Under the pieces are notes generated by a model, which saw only the letters and a list, made by a program, of their open reading frames with translations, was not told the DNA's origin and searched no databases. From contig CALYLX010000112.1 in the NCBI GenBank assembly GCA_944990035.1, positions 620,001 through 684,000 of the forward strand: a stretch of DNA of 64,000 nt, in the 5' to 3' direction. Below, piece after piece: positions 23,895 to 34,554 of the stretch; the first letter of the stretch is position 1; the number at the start of each line of letters is the position of its first letter. This DNA is from Clitopilus passeckerianus (taxonomy: Eukaryota; Basidiomycota; Agaricomycetes; Agaricales; Entolomataceae). A program made the position numbers and the translations under genes.

Positions 23895-26200
23895 ATGGCT
23901 TCCATGCATCCAGACTCGTCGAATTCAGAACATCAAGGCTCATTCAGTTACAAGAACGCCACACAAGAAGATGTAATCGAAGACTTGACAAGGCAAGCGT
24001 CTTACACGAGATACTAAACTGGAAGTATTCACCAACGGGCTTCATAGTCGCTTTATTCTCAATCTTCCCGATCATGAGCTTGTCTCTTTAGAAAGAGTCT
24101 GTTTTCAAGTGGAGCAAGCGTTCGTTCATCTCTTGCCTCATCATCATTGCCAAAGTTGACTTTCCTGAAGCCACTGGTACTACGAAGACTTTATTCGAGA
24201 GCAAAACCCAAAATTCCCGTCCATGTCTCTCAAGAAGTTTTCTGCAATGTTCTTTCGTGAATGTCCCCTTTTGGCCCATTGGAGTGACGACCATGAACAA
24301 GCATTCAGTAACTTTATGTCGTATAAGACTCAAGTACCCGTCTGCGGAGCCATCATGCTTAACGATACTTGGGACAAGGTAGTCCCTTTTTTTCTGAAAG
24401 CTCTCTTCCGTTCTCACCTTCCCCTGTGACCAGTGCGTACTTGTGAAAGGCTGGAAAGCATCATCTGGATGGGGTTTTCCTAAAGGTAAAATCAACGAGG
24501 ACGAGCCGCCGTCTAGTTGTGCCATTCGAGAGGTTTGTCAAGGTTGTTGCGCCGTTTTATTGCTGCTGATTCCTCATAGGTGCATGAAGAAACTGGATAC
24601 AACCTTGCTGGACAACTTGTTCCGGAGGATGTCATCGAGCTTACAATTCAAGGGCAGAGGATATCACTCTTTATTGTGCCTGGAGTCCCGGAAGATTATC
24701 CCTTCAAAACGAAGACCCGCAAGGAAATCAGCGTATGTACTTGACTAATTGTATTTTAGCCCTCTTGTAAAATCCATTTCTTCATTTGACAGAAAATTGA
24801 GTGGTTTAGACTGTCGGAGTTACCAACGTGGAAACGCAACAAGTCAAATGCGGGGAGATTCTACCTCATAACACCGTTTATTGGGTACGAGGCCCCTTCG
24901 TCGGTGCCCACTCCTTGTTAACATGCATTTTAGACCGCTGAAGACGTTTATCCACTCCCGCAAACCAAGGAAGCCGCAACGGCAGCCTCGATATGAAGAG
25001 GAGGATTTTTCGGCGTCTGGTCTTGAAAGTGATTTCTATACAGAACCAAGTTCGATGATTTCTTCTGCATCCGAAATCGAAGAAAGCCCAGCTCCCATTC
25101 AAGCAACTACCTATTCAGAACAAGGGAACGTCCCTATGGATCCACATTTTGCCCAATTACTCTCGGGACTTGCCATCTCCGCAAATTCGTCAGACCCCCA
25201 GAACCATAGCAATGGGACTTCTGCAAAAGGAGAACACAAGAGTACACTGTCTGATCTATCACTTTCAAAGACTACCCCGAAGATCACTCACAAAGTGCAT
25301 CCCCCACATCCGCAATCCAAGGCACCGCACCCTTTCAAGGAGCTTGGTTCCTCCGGTAGAACTCCTCTAGGTCCGCGGCGAAATGAAGCCTTGCCACCAG
25401 GCGGTACACTGGTCGATACTCAATCGTTCACAAGAGCCTTAGAGCCAACTCCTTCGGCCTCATCTTCAATTCCTTTGCCATCCCAAGATACACCATCGCA
25501 CCAATTCAGTGCACCACTTCGAAGTGGAAGTGCGCTTAGTATTCAATCGCCTCCGCTCACCCATCCACCTCGGGCACCCTCGTCAGCGGCAGGCAATTTA
25601 AAACATATCGCCGTATTAGAGCATATCTCCAAAGAGTCTGCCCGGATGATGGAGTCCTTCAAACTCTCTCAGAAGTCCCCTACCCTCTCAGCGATTCCTG
25701 ATAATTCAATGTACACTGCACCTGCTACAGGCCCTATTTACCAGTCACCACGAATATCCTCCCCCGCCTCTCAGGCTATTCCCATGGGTGGCATGCATCC
25801 TATGGATCCTATCACTTTTCCCGCGCGCACTCCAGCACCGCCCGCAGCGCCCTATCCCATCTACCCTATCTCACCCCAAATGCTCGGACACAACTTCAAC
25901 CCTGCCAATGTTCTGTCCCATCCTCCTGTGATGCACAACGTCAAGCCACCCACATCTTTCACTCAGATCACACCTTATAGTGGGCCGCAAGCTGGACCCG
26001 CATACTTACCTATGCTATCACGTCCTTTCTCTGCAGCAGCGGCACCACCCCCAACAAATGTTTTCCAACTTGGGACGACAGGAAACCTTCGCACTCCTTA
26101 CCCCTTCGCCACCAACTCTACAGGACCAGGGGAGAATACGTTATTGTCAATCCTTAACCGACCGAGGTTTAACTCCCAACTCTCAAGGCCCAGACCTTGA
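23895..26200 (+). CDS. DCP2: mRNA-decapping enzyme subunit 2
   Basis: Seven exons (23895-23992, 24048-24119, 24171-24378, 24434-24532, 24580-24732, 24793-24884, 24934-26200) give 662 residues. The N-terminal Dcp1-binding domain has SRFILNLPDHELVSLERVCF and QVEQAHWYYEDFIREQNPKF. The Nudix domain has VCGAIMLNDTWDKCVLVKGW and the Nudix box GKINEDEPPSSCAIREVHEE, whose glutamates bind Mg2+; then IEWFRLSELPTWKR (Box B). The C-terminal ~420 residues are Pro/Ser-rich and disordered, with short helical leucine motifs (e.g. NTLLSILNRP at the end) of the type that bind Edc3/Pat1. The enzyme removes the m7G cap before 5'-3' decay. Intron 1 (23993-24047) has a GC donor and a TACTAAAC branch site. Confidence 0.97.
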
Positions 26201-26773
26201 GCTGCTTGGATAATATTGTATTTTCCCCGTCATTCTCACGAGAGAACTCTGTTGTATAATCACTTTTTTCCTGCCTGTTTTTGCATTGTTGTTTTCCTAG
26301 CTGAGCCACAGTTGATTGACTGATTGTAACATCGTACTGTCGAATTACAGTAGCACAACAGATAATTGTTTGGATTCGTGCACGTTTCTCGGATCCTCGG
26401 TTAAGAACGAAACCTGTCGTAGGTGGCGCAGCAAGTGCAGACACTTGACCTCCACTTACATTCTCGCGCTTCCCATTTTCAGTTACAGGTAGCCGTTTGT
26501 ACCTCACATGCCAGTGAGTCAACTTTTGGTTGTTTGGCACAGCAATTCAAGTTCCAATCAAACATGCTTTCGTTGCATTGTCACTTCGTCACGGCAATTA
26601 GCTGTTGGCCAGCACCATCGACGGCTTTTTTCAATCAGGCCACCCACATACGCCCCTGTAACGAACTGGGCCCGAGCGAGCCACGAGTCACGAAGGATTT
26701 TTACACCTGATCTGAAGGCCGTTGTCGTGTTCCCCACCTGTCATTTCTGACTGTTGCGAAATCCTTTGCTGGG
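26201..26773. other. Intergenic: DCP2 3' region and PARP-E2 promoter
   Basis: 573 nt without a supportable gene, regulatory palindrome or repeat. Confidence 0.5.
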
Positions 26774-29700
26774 ATGACCTACACTGGGGTAAACCCTAAG
26801 AACAACCTTTTAAAGGGTCGGCGACGATTCAACGCAGATCTGAGCGATTTACAGCACGCATGCGAAAACGGACTTGTTCTCGCGGAATACACGATCAAGA
26901 GCAAGTATGGTCCATTTAATCCGAACAATCTGCTGATTTAGATCATTCAGAAGCTCGCCCAGGGGACGACGAAGGGGTTGTTGAGATTGTGATATGCCGC
27001 TTGGATGGTGTACACTTTCTATCGCTCCATCTTCTTGTTTCTGGTAGAAGATTGTTTTGCATTTAATGTGCTGATTTGACACTTTTTCAGACACTTCTGA
27101 CTACCCCGGAAGCCATTCGTTCTTCAGCTACTCTCCAGACACAGGATTATCGACCGAGATACTTAATTCCATTGAGGATGTTGCCTCTTACCCGCCAACG
27201 AGCATCGGAGAAACAGCCATCAGATTTCTCAAGTCTCTTTCCAGATCTGGCGGCCTCAAGGAAGACGCTGAATCACAATCGCGAAGCGAAGATGAAGATG
27301 AAGATGCCGAAACAAGCGAGATTGACTATGATGATCTAGACGATTTCGGGTTAGAGCCAGCGTCCACAGCGTCGACGTCCTTCCTAAACATGAAGAATCT
27401 ACAAACGTATGAGAATGACTTGTTCTGGAATAGATCATGATACTAACAGTGTTAATCCAAACAGTGATTTTATTCAGGTGGTTGCCTCTGGATATCGCCC
27501 GGGCTTCATCCGCTTTGCGGACGACGATTTTACCATCTCGGTTTCATTGCCTATGGTCGACCTTGCGGAGTCCATTCCAACACGAGCGCTGATGGCTTGG
27601 GATAGTCGCCTGCTGTCCCGCTCCCAGCATTTGACGCTCCTTATGACCGGTTTTCGAAGCTATTACCCCCTTCTCGATACAAAAGGGGTCATGGTACCCG
27701 GGGCACAGCGCCTGGCAACTGAACTCAAGTTCAGGGTCGGCTTGACCAAAAACTACAAACCTTCAAAAGAAGTGGCTCGAGATGCAGGGAGAACATTTGG
27801 TCTCATCACGGAAGACGCGGAGGATGAATTGCGAAAGCAGGCCGAAATAGCGGCTGCCATGGCTTTGGAATATGATTACGATGATGACCAGGGCGACGGA
27901 AATCCAGAGAATGCTCCAGAGCCGCCAAAGCCTGAAGCAGCTATTAACGAAGACAGATTCGACCGCTTCAGTTTGAGCAGCTCTTGGAAACTCTTATGGA
28001 TTCGAGTTTCCTCAAGGTCGTCCAACTAAGAAAGCAATTCAATCTAGGCTGGGCAGGGGCTGAGCTGCTGTTGATCTTGACTGAAAAGGAACAAACTTCT
28101 GCCAAGATCGTGTACGATAACCAGAGACAGGTGAAGGTGTACCCCAGCTCAATACTCCAACCCTGACGGTATCTCCCAGCGTCTGAAAGAAGCCGATAAA
28201 GAAGAGTCACAACTGTCGGCCAGCAAGAAACTTCCCGATGACCCTTTCAAGAGTATGCCACAGGAAGAAATAAACCTCCCCCTGGTTGCCTTCAGCTATT
28301 TAATTAGGAGGCTATCGGTTTGTCTCTATTACCCCGATATATGCCAATCTCGTGCTAATTCAGATATCAATAGCTCTGTACACGATTCTGCATGGTCTGT
28401 CATAGTCGACTCGAGAACGACTTTGAAGCTTTGAAGCCGTATGTTTGTGACTCGCGCCTTTGTATCTACCAATACTACGCTTTGAACAGCGGGCCGTCCC
28501 TTGAGGTATGTGTGGTACGCTCCGTGCTTCGTGGTTCTAACAACAACACCTTTCAGTACGAGATAATACACAACCCACGCACCGTAGACCTTCTTGTTTC
28601 TCTCGCACATTCGGCAGCATCAGAGCAGGTCCTCGATGATCCACTTCCTGTTGGCCTGGCCCTTCGTGTTCCACCTCCGTCTTCTACGGACCCCACTAGA
28701 GTGCCAGATATTGATTCGGATGGTCTCTGTGATTTTGACAAGCTAGACACCACCCAGGTGCATATACAGGTCAACTCTGACTGATACGGCACCGCTGAAC
28801 ACTGTCCAGATGCGCACCTCAATTGCAAAAATGATTGATTCTTTGCCTTCCGTGAGTTCAATACCCTCTCAATCACACCGATCGCTGAACCTGCAGCAGA
28901 TCGACGACATGAAAAAACATTTGGAGCGAAAAGTCAAAGCAGGCAAGGCAAAGCCCAAGTTAAAAGACATGGATCAAACCATAATCCCAGCGGCGTGGTC
29001 CATTCTACGATGGTATATTCCTTGCCAACAGCTTCCGAATTTGAAGTTATTCTTACTCTGGTCAACAGGTGTGTAGCTTCATGCACAGCGTATATTGAAG
29101 ATATATCCGGAACAGAAGAGTCTCTTCAGAACATTGGTGAATGGTTTGAATTCTTAGAAGAGTCGTCCGCTAAAAGAGCAGGTCAACGGTCAGACAAGGG
29201 CTGGAGACAATTCCGTTTCAACGTTGGTGCCCCCGATGCCGAAGCAAAGTACAAGACCGCTGTTCTAGAGGCCCAAGCGATTAGCCTGAATACTAAAACC
29301 TATCCATCTCTCTACGCGAGTCCCATTTGCCCCGAAGCGTTAAAGTGGCGCATACTCATCTTCGGCTTATCACAGGCTTTTCATGGATCTCCACTCAAAA
29401 ATTGGCATTCGGTGAGTTACATCTAGTACGACTGGTCCACAGCTGCTTAGATTGGTCAAGATCATTCGCCACGGTTTATGGTATAAATTAGTTGCCCACG
29501 GGAGGGCCTTCGGGAATGGTGCTCGCCTCTGTTTGGTTCGTCTTGAAAGGCACTCAAGTTTATATTTTATAGGTATATATCTAGCCAAAGACGGACAGAC
29601 TTCTATGCAAGGCTATGCACAGACAGGGAGGTCGACGTGGCGCCGAAGTAAAATATGCCCTACCAATTGTGTTGCACTCGTCGAAGCCGTCAATCTCCCT

Positions 29701-31123
29701 TCTCACTTCGTAAGCTCAAACCCACATTTCGTCATCAAGGATACCCATTGGGTTATGTGGTACGCGTTAACTTGGATTCATCTTATTGCACAAAAAGTAT
29801 CCTAACGTGGTCGATCGAAGTCGGTATCTCCTTGTCAAAGGAGGTGGCGAAGAAGAAGCTTTGGCCTCTTCGAACTCAACGGGAGGAAAGTCAAATAAGA
29901 ACAAGAAGACAGCAATTCCCCTTGTGCCAATAGATCCAATGCACCGAACGACCTTATATGGGAAGAACATAGGACTACCTGATCCGAGTCATCAGCTCCA
30001 GAACTTGTTATTTAACCTTCACTCTGAATTCGTTTTAGAGGAGAACGATGAGGAAGATGCAGCTGTTTTCCGAGAATCAACATCACAATCACAGGCTACA
30101 CAGAACGCGTCCGATGACGAAGACGACGAGGATATGTCTATGGACATCGATGGCGATTATCCGGTAATCAACGGGGGGGACCTTGACGATTGGAAACATG
30201 ATCCTAAATGGGTGGAGCAAGCCACTGAGAACATTCTTCCTCCGCCGATCCGAGCAGATCCCGGTGCGACCGCTGCTGTTCAACGGGAGCTCAAAAGTAT
30301 GCTGGCAGAGCAGAAGAAAGCCAAGAGCCTAAAGGAACTAGGCTGGTATATGCCGCCAGATCACATTAGCGATAACATATTCCAGTGGATTGTAGAGATG
30401 CATTCTTTCGACGAGGAGCTGCCAATTGCCCGGGATATGAAGGATAGGTTAGTACTCACCGTTCCATCCGCTCGTAACACCTCTAATAAAGCCCAAGGAA
30501 ATTAAATTCCATCATCTTCGAGATTCGCTTCCCTCCTGCCTTTCCGAACTCGCCTCCTTTCTTCAGAATTCTTCAACCTCGTTTCCTTCCCTTCATTCAA
30601 GGTGGTGGCGGCCACGTTACTGGAGGTAAGCTAATCCTCGGGTTACTTTCCAGTTGCCCCGATCTGATCGCCTCCAACAGGGGGCTCTATCTGTATGGAC
30701 CTGCTGACTGCAGATGGTCAGTGATTTTTCATTCTGTAATCTGACTCACCTCATTTGGTTGCAATAGGTTGGCTGCCGAGCTACAGGTCTGTCCTTGGTT
30801 TTCTGCGAGAGACCCACTGAACTTATCAACCCCAAGCATACCTGCTGTTCTAATGCAAATCAAGTTGGCGATTTCAAACCTGGATCCTCGCCCCGCCAGA
30901 TTAGCGCGAGATTGGAATAGGCAAGTGCGGCCGAGTGGTTTGTGCATAGGCAACTGACAATAGGCCCCTAGACCTTACGGACCAGCTGAAGCATTGGAGG
31001 GATTCCGAAGGGCGGCAGCAACTCATAATTGGAGAGTGGGTGTTCGTTCAATGTCGTGTCTTGGCGGTTTGGTTGATTTTGACAAAACAGGTGCCAGAGG
31101 GACTTGATAAGCTTGTTCGATAA
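26774..31123 (+). CDS. PARP-type ADP-ribosyltransferase fused to a UBE2Q-like E2 domain
   Basis: Many exons. The N-terminal part (26774-28900) is a mixed region with FADDDFTISVSLPM and an acidic DYDDLDDFG segment. The PARP catalytic fold follows: FHGSPLKNWHSIIRHGLWYK (His of the H-Y-E triad), GRAFGNGIYLAKD (Tyr), then NVVDRSRYLLV, where PARP1 has Glu before Tyr and this protein has Arg by my alignment. A linker of ~130 acidic residues follows. The C-terminal UBC domain reads FEIRFPPAFPNSPPFFRIL, HVTGGGSICMDLLTADGW, LPSYRSVLLQIKLAISNL. The Cys in SICMDLL matches the E2 active Cys, and GGGSICMDLLT resembles UBE2Q, which lacks the canonical HPN. The frame slips at about 27969 (one C). Substrates unknown. 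Confidence 0.85.
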
Positions 31124-31284
31124 GAAGAAAACATAGAGGCAACAGGGGGTTCTAATTGCTGAAAGTACTGTTTATTCGCGAGAAACATGTTTCGATTTAA
31201 TACATTGATGCTAACATTATACAATTCAAAGCTTCGATTTGCGATGAGTGATCTCGAATGAGCGCCACTGCGATAACATTTGCG

Positions 31285-32459
31285 TTAGCCAAGGACAGCC
31301 TCAAAATTCAGAAGCGAAAGATGAATTACCCAAGGATTCCAAGGTGCGTTTGACAGAGTATCGGTGAACTTGGGTACTCGCCTCTCCTTGAAGGATTGAA
31401 CACCTTCCGCGGCGTCTGGTCGTTGGCCTAAGAAGCGAATGGCGGCGGAGTCCAAGAGGTGGTTCTCTTCGATGCTATCTCCAGGATGTTGTAATAAAGC
31501 TTTAGTGTAGGCCACCGAGATTTGGGAGGTATTTGCAGCTAGCTCCTTTGCAAGTGCAAGGGCCTTTGGTAGGACATCCTCGCGTTGATCAATGATCTCA
31601 TAGTACAAATCACGAATGAGAGGTGATTCGGGCGATATGATCTGTCCCGTCAGAAGCAGCGCAGAGGCACGGGAGTGTCCGATTAAACGGGGCAAAAGGT
31701 AAGTCGATGTCGCTGTTGTGCGTCCTTGTCAGTCAATGTAACGGGTGGAGTGGGGGGTCGGATACCTTCTGCAGGAATACCTCGCCGAACAAATGGGAAC
31801 GTTAGTTTGGCTCCCTTCCAAGCGAAGCGTATGTCAAACGGGAGTTGGAAAGCGGTGCATCCCGCGCCTGCCTGTCAAAGTCAAAGTCAGAAACCGATTG
31901 AGATGGAGAGCCCGAGTCTGAGCGGACGTACTGCATGTCCGTTGACAGCTGCAATAGTGATCTTGCGGCACCTGTAAATTGAGACAGAAACCGTTCCACC
32001 GCTGTCCCTATGGGCTTGGAGGGGCTCAATAAAATGGATGGGAAAGGCAGTTCAGAAAGGATTGACCGTGTTGTCCCTCCTTCTCGGCCTCTTGATCCCA
32101 CAGCAAGTCCCATCCAGCGCTGATATCAGCCTGAGGGTCTTTTTAAAGTGAAGTCGGTATTATCCCAAAATGCACATACCCCTGAGCAATATGCCGGATG
32201 CTTGGGGTCGGCGGTGAGAATGACGACGCGTACGCGGTCATCTCTGTCACAGAGCTCGAATATTTGATTCAGTTCTTTGATTAAGCCTCCGTTAATGGCA
32301 TTGCGTCTGTGCCAGACTTAGTTGTCAGTAATGGCTTGATCGGCTACTTTAGAGCACATACTGCTTGGGTCGGTTGATGGTTATAATGACAACACTATCT
32401 GCAAACGAAACAAGAATGTCCTTGAAGTTCATCGTCGCATAGTCAGGTAAGCTTGCCAT
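31285..32459 (-). CDS. Enoyl-CoA hydratase/isomerase (crotonase) family protein
   Basis: The start MASLPDYATMNFKDILVSFA leads into VVIITINRPKQRNAINGGLI (crotonase strand 1). Next come ADPKHPAYCSGADISAGW (first oxyanion-hole loop) and ITIAAVNGHAAGAGCTALQL (second). FPFVRRGIPAEATSTYLLPR carries a Glu where many hydratases and isomerases have a catalytic acid. The C-terminal region (LIGHSRASALLLTGQIISPE) is helical. No SKL-type peroxisomal signal ends the protein (FEAVLG). The substrate is unknown; fatty-acid beta-oxidation or a related CoA ester pathway is likely. Convergent with the PARP-E2 gene (161 nt gap). Confidence 0.85.
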
Positions 32460-32676
32460 GGCTGTTAACTGCAAAGCCGTAGGTCGTTACGCTCAAACCA
32501 AGCCTGAAACAGGTTCTTTCACGTTCATACCGGCAAATGCGGTGTGGTTTGTTCACCGGAACCTTCTGATGAGGGCGCTGAGATTAGTCAGCAATAGATT
32601 ATTTTATAGTTTTGATCAGACCCCCAAATGAACATTGCTCCTCAAATACCCTCGTCTATATCGTTGCCTGTAAAAG

Positions 32677-33984
32677 ATGTTGAACGGTGGTGGCATTAAA
32701 ATCTTTTCAGGTTTGTTACTTGCCTGCTCGAAGTCAATTTGAACGTCCAAGGCTGAGCTTTCCCCTTGATTACAGGGACCAGTCACCCTGAACTGGCCGA
32801 AGTCATTGCTAGACGGTAACATGCTCGCTCAAACGGGTTGCCTACTCGTCATTCATCGACTGTTGCAGTATTGGGCTGCCCCTTTCAAAAGCTGAAGTCA
32901 CAAGGAGCGGCATTGGCGAGACTAGCGTCCGCATCGCCGAGTCTGTCCGAGAGGACGACGTGTATATCATAAACACAGGCTGTGGTGCAGTTAACACGGC
33001 ACTCATGGAACTTTGCATTATGATCCATGCCTGCAAGATTGCAAGTGCAAAACGTATCACGGCCGTAATACCCCTCTTTCCCTACGCCCGCCAGGACAAA
33101 AAGGACAAAAGCAGAGCCCCGATCACTGCCAAACTTGTCGCCAACATGATACAGCGGGCAGGCTGCGACCATGTCATTGTGAGTTAACTGTTCAAGTCAC
33201 GAGAAGTTGCGTACTGACTACGTTGTACCTCTACTCAGACAATGGATCTACACGCATCACAAATACAGGGCTTCTTCGATGTCCCGGTGGACAAGTGAGT
33301 GCTGTTTTCAGTTATGTTTTAGCACAGAGACTGACCGGACCGGTACAGTGTGAGTTCTGATTAAATGACTGTCATCCGCATCCGTAAGCTCATTGCTGTA
33401 TCAAAAGCTTTACGCGGAACCATCTGCAATCCTGTATATCCGGACGCATTTTGATCTCGAAAACGTTGTGATAGTATCACCTGATGCTGGAGGCGCCAAA
33501 AGGTGTGGCTCCTGCTGTCTTCCTTCGACTTGTGATTAACTCAAGTGACATCGGTAGAGCGACATCAATAGCGGATCGATTAGGAGTTGACTTTGCCCTT
33601 TTCCACAAAGAACGCAAAAAAGCGAACGAGGTTTCGCGTATGGTCCTCGTTGGGCATGTCAAGGATAAAATCGGCATCCTGGTCGACGATATGGCGGACA
33701 CGTGTGGAACACTCTGTCTTGCAGCTCAACATCTAGCTGAAGCCGGAGTTTCTCGAGTGTTCGCGATTGTGACACACGGAATCCTCAGTGGCAATGCTCT
33801 GGAAAATGTGCAAAACAGTGCGTTGGAAAAACTGATTGTGACAAATACGTTGCCGCAAGCAGCAAATCAAGCGGCATGTGCTAAAATCGAGGTGATCGAC
33901 ATTGGAGTTGTCCTTGGAGAGGTGATAAGGCGGAGCCACTACGGGGAAAGTGTTTCGAAACTCTTCCACGAAGTGCCATACTAG
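32677..33984 (+). CDS. Ribose-phosphate pyrophosphokinase (PRPP synthetase)
   Basis: Exons 32677-32710, 32776-32815, 32869-33178, 33239-33294, a single T at 33349, 33408-33502 and 33558-33984 sum to 963 nt, 320 residues, the family length. Motifs: [60 protein letters not shown] (ATP flexible loop), [44 protein letters not shown] and [14 protein letters not shown] (the PRPP-binding DDxxDT). It makes PRPP from ribose-5-phosphate and ATP for purine, pyrimidine, His and Trp synthesis. Codon 2-nt/1-nt junctions at 33294/33349 give the invariant Asn of VDNLYAEPS only if the 1-nt exon is used. Confidence 0.95.
33349..33349 (+). other. Candidate single-nucleotide exon of the PRPP synthetase gene
   Basis: The base T is flanked on the left by an acceptor (ggtacag) and on the right by a consensus donor (gtgagt). 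The two flanking introns would be 54 nt (33295-33348) and 58 nt (33350-33407), the normal size here. It completes AA|T = Asn before CTT TAC GCG (Leu-Tyr-Ala). A single 113-nt intron would break the frame. Confidence 0.6.
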
Positions 33985-34554
33985 GGATGTTTAGTGTTCC
34001 CGAAGCACGCGGGGCTTGTAAGTTATTAGAATGGACTAGTTTTTGATATTTAGATCTGTGTTCTCATGTATCCAAAATGAGAAAAGACGTGTCAGGGTTG
34101 AGATGGAGCGAAATTATTATGATGTGACAGATCCCGGATGCAAGTCAGCTGAGTGCGTCTCCCTTCCAAGCCACCACGGCCATATTGTTCGACCCCCCCT
34201 CCTCGCTGTCGTCGTCGACGTCTTTGCTGTCGTTGTCGTCGTCAACATACATTCTTTCATCATCTGAGGCGTTGAACTCTTCGTTTCTTCTTCCCCTCTT
34301 GGTCGGCTTCTGGCGCGGACTAACCTTCTCTCGGCATTCATACCGAGTCGCCTCACTACTCGGCCACACCATCCGCCTTCTTTTATCCCCGCCTCCGTTT
34401 TGATTTCAGCCTCCCTGCTCTATCACTTGCCGCCAGCGAACAAGCTCTTGCTCGTTATTTTCTTCGTTTCTCTTAATCCACCACTATAGGACGCCTTCCG
34501 TACTCTTTTCAGCCGGAAAGTCTTCTCCAGAGCTTGGGCAATGCAAGGGGTGTC
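33985..34554. other. Intergenic: PRS 3' region and kinase promoter
   Basis: 570 nt. It contains a TCG/GTC trinucleotide-rich stretch (about 34199-34250) that, read on the minus strand, forms part of an acidic small ORF listed separately. The rest is pyrimidine-rich leader of the kinase gene. Confidence 0.5.
34145..34372 (-). CDS. Possible small acidic protein (75 aa), doubtful
   Basis: An open frame reads MVWPSSEATRYECREK, then a basic patch (PTKRGRRNEE) and an acidic tail (YVDDDNDSKDVDDDSEEGG). The composition looks protein-like but arises from a Asp-codon triplet repeat, and it overlaps the kinase leader on the other strand. It could be the last exon of an unseen minus-strand gene, a real small protein, or chance. 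No family recognised. Confidence 0.2.
   Translation of the reverse strand: MVWPSSEATRYECREKVSPRQKPTKRGRRNEEFNASDDERMYVDDDNDSKDVDDDSEEGGSNNMAVVAWKGDALS

Noticed and set aside
33985..34554. Trinucleotide repeat as a mobile-element remnant
   Set aside because: Only a short imperfect TCG/GTC tract, without terminal repeats or transposase motifs.
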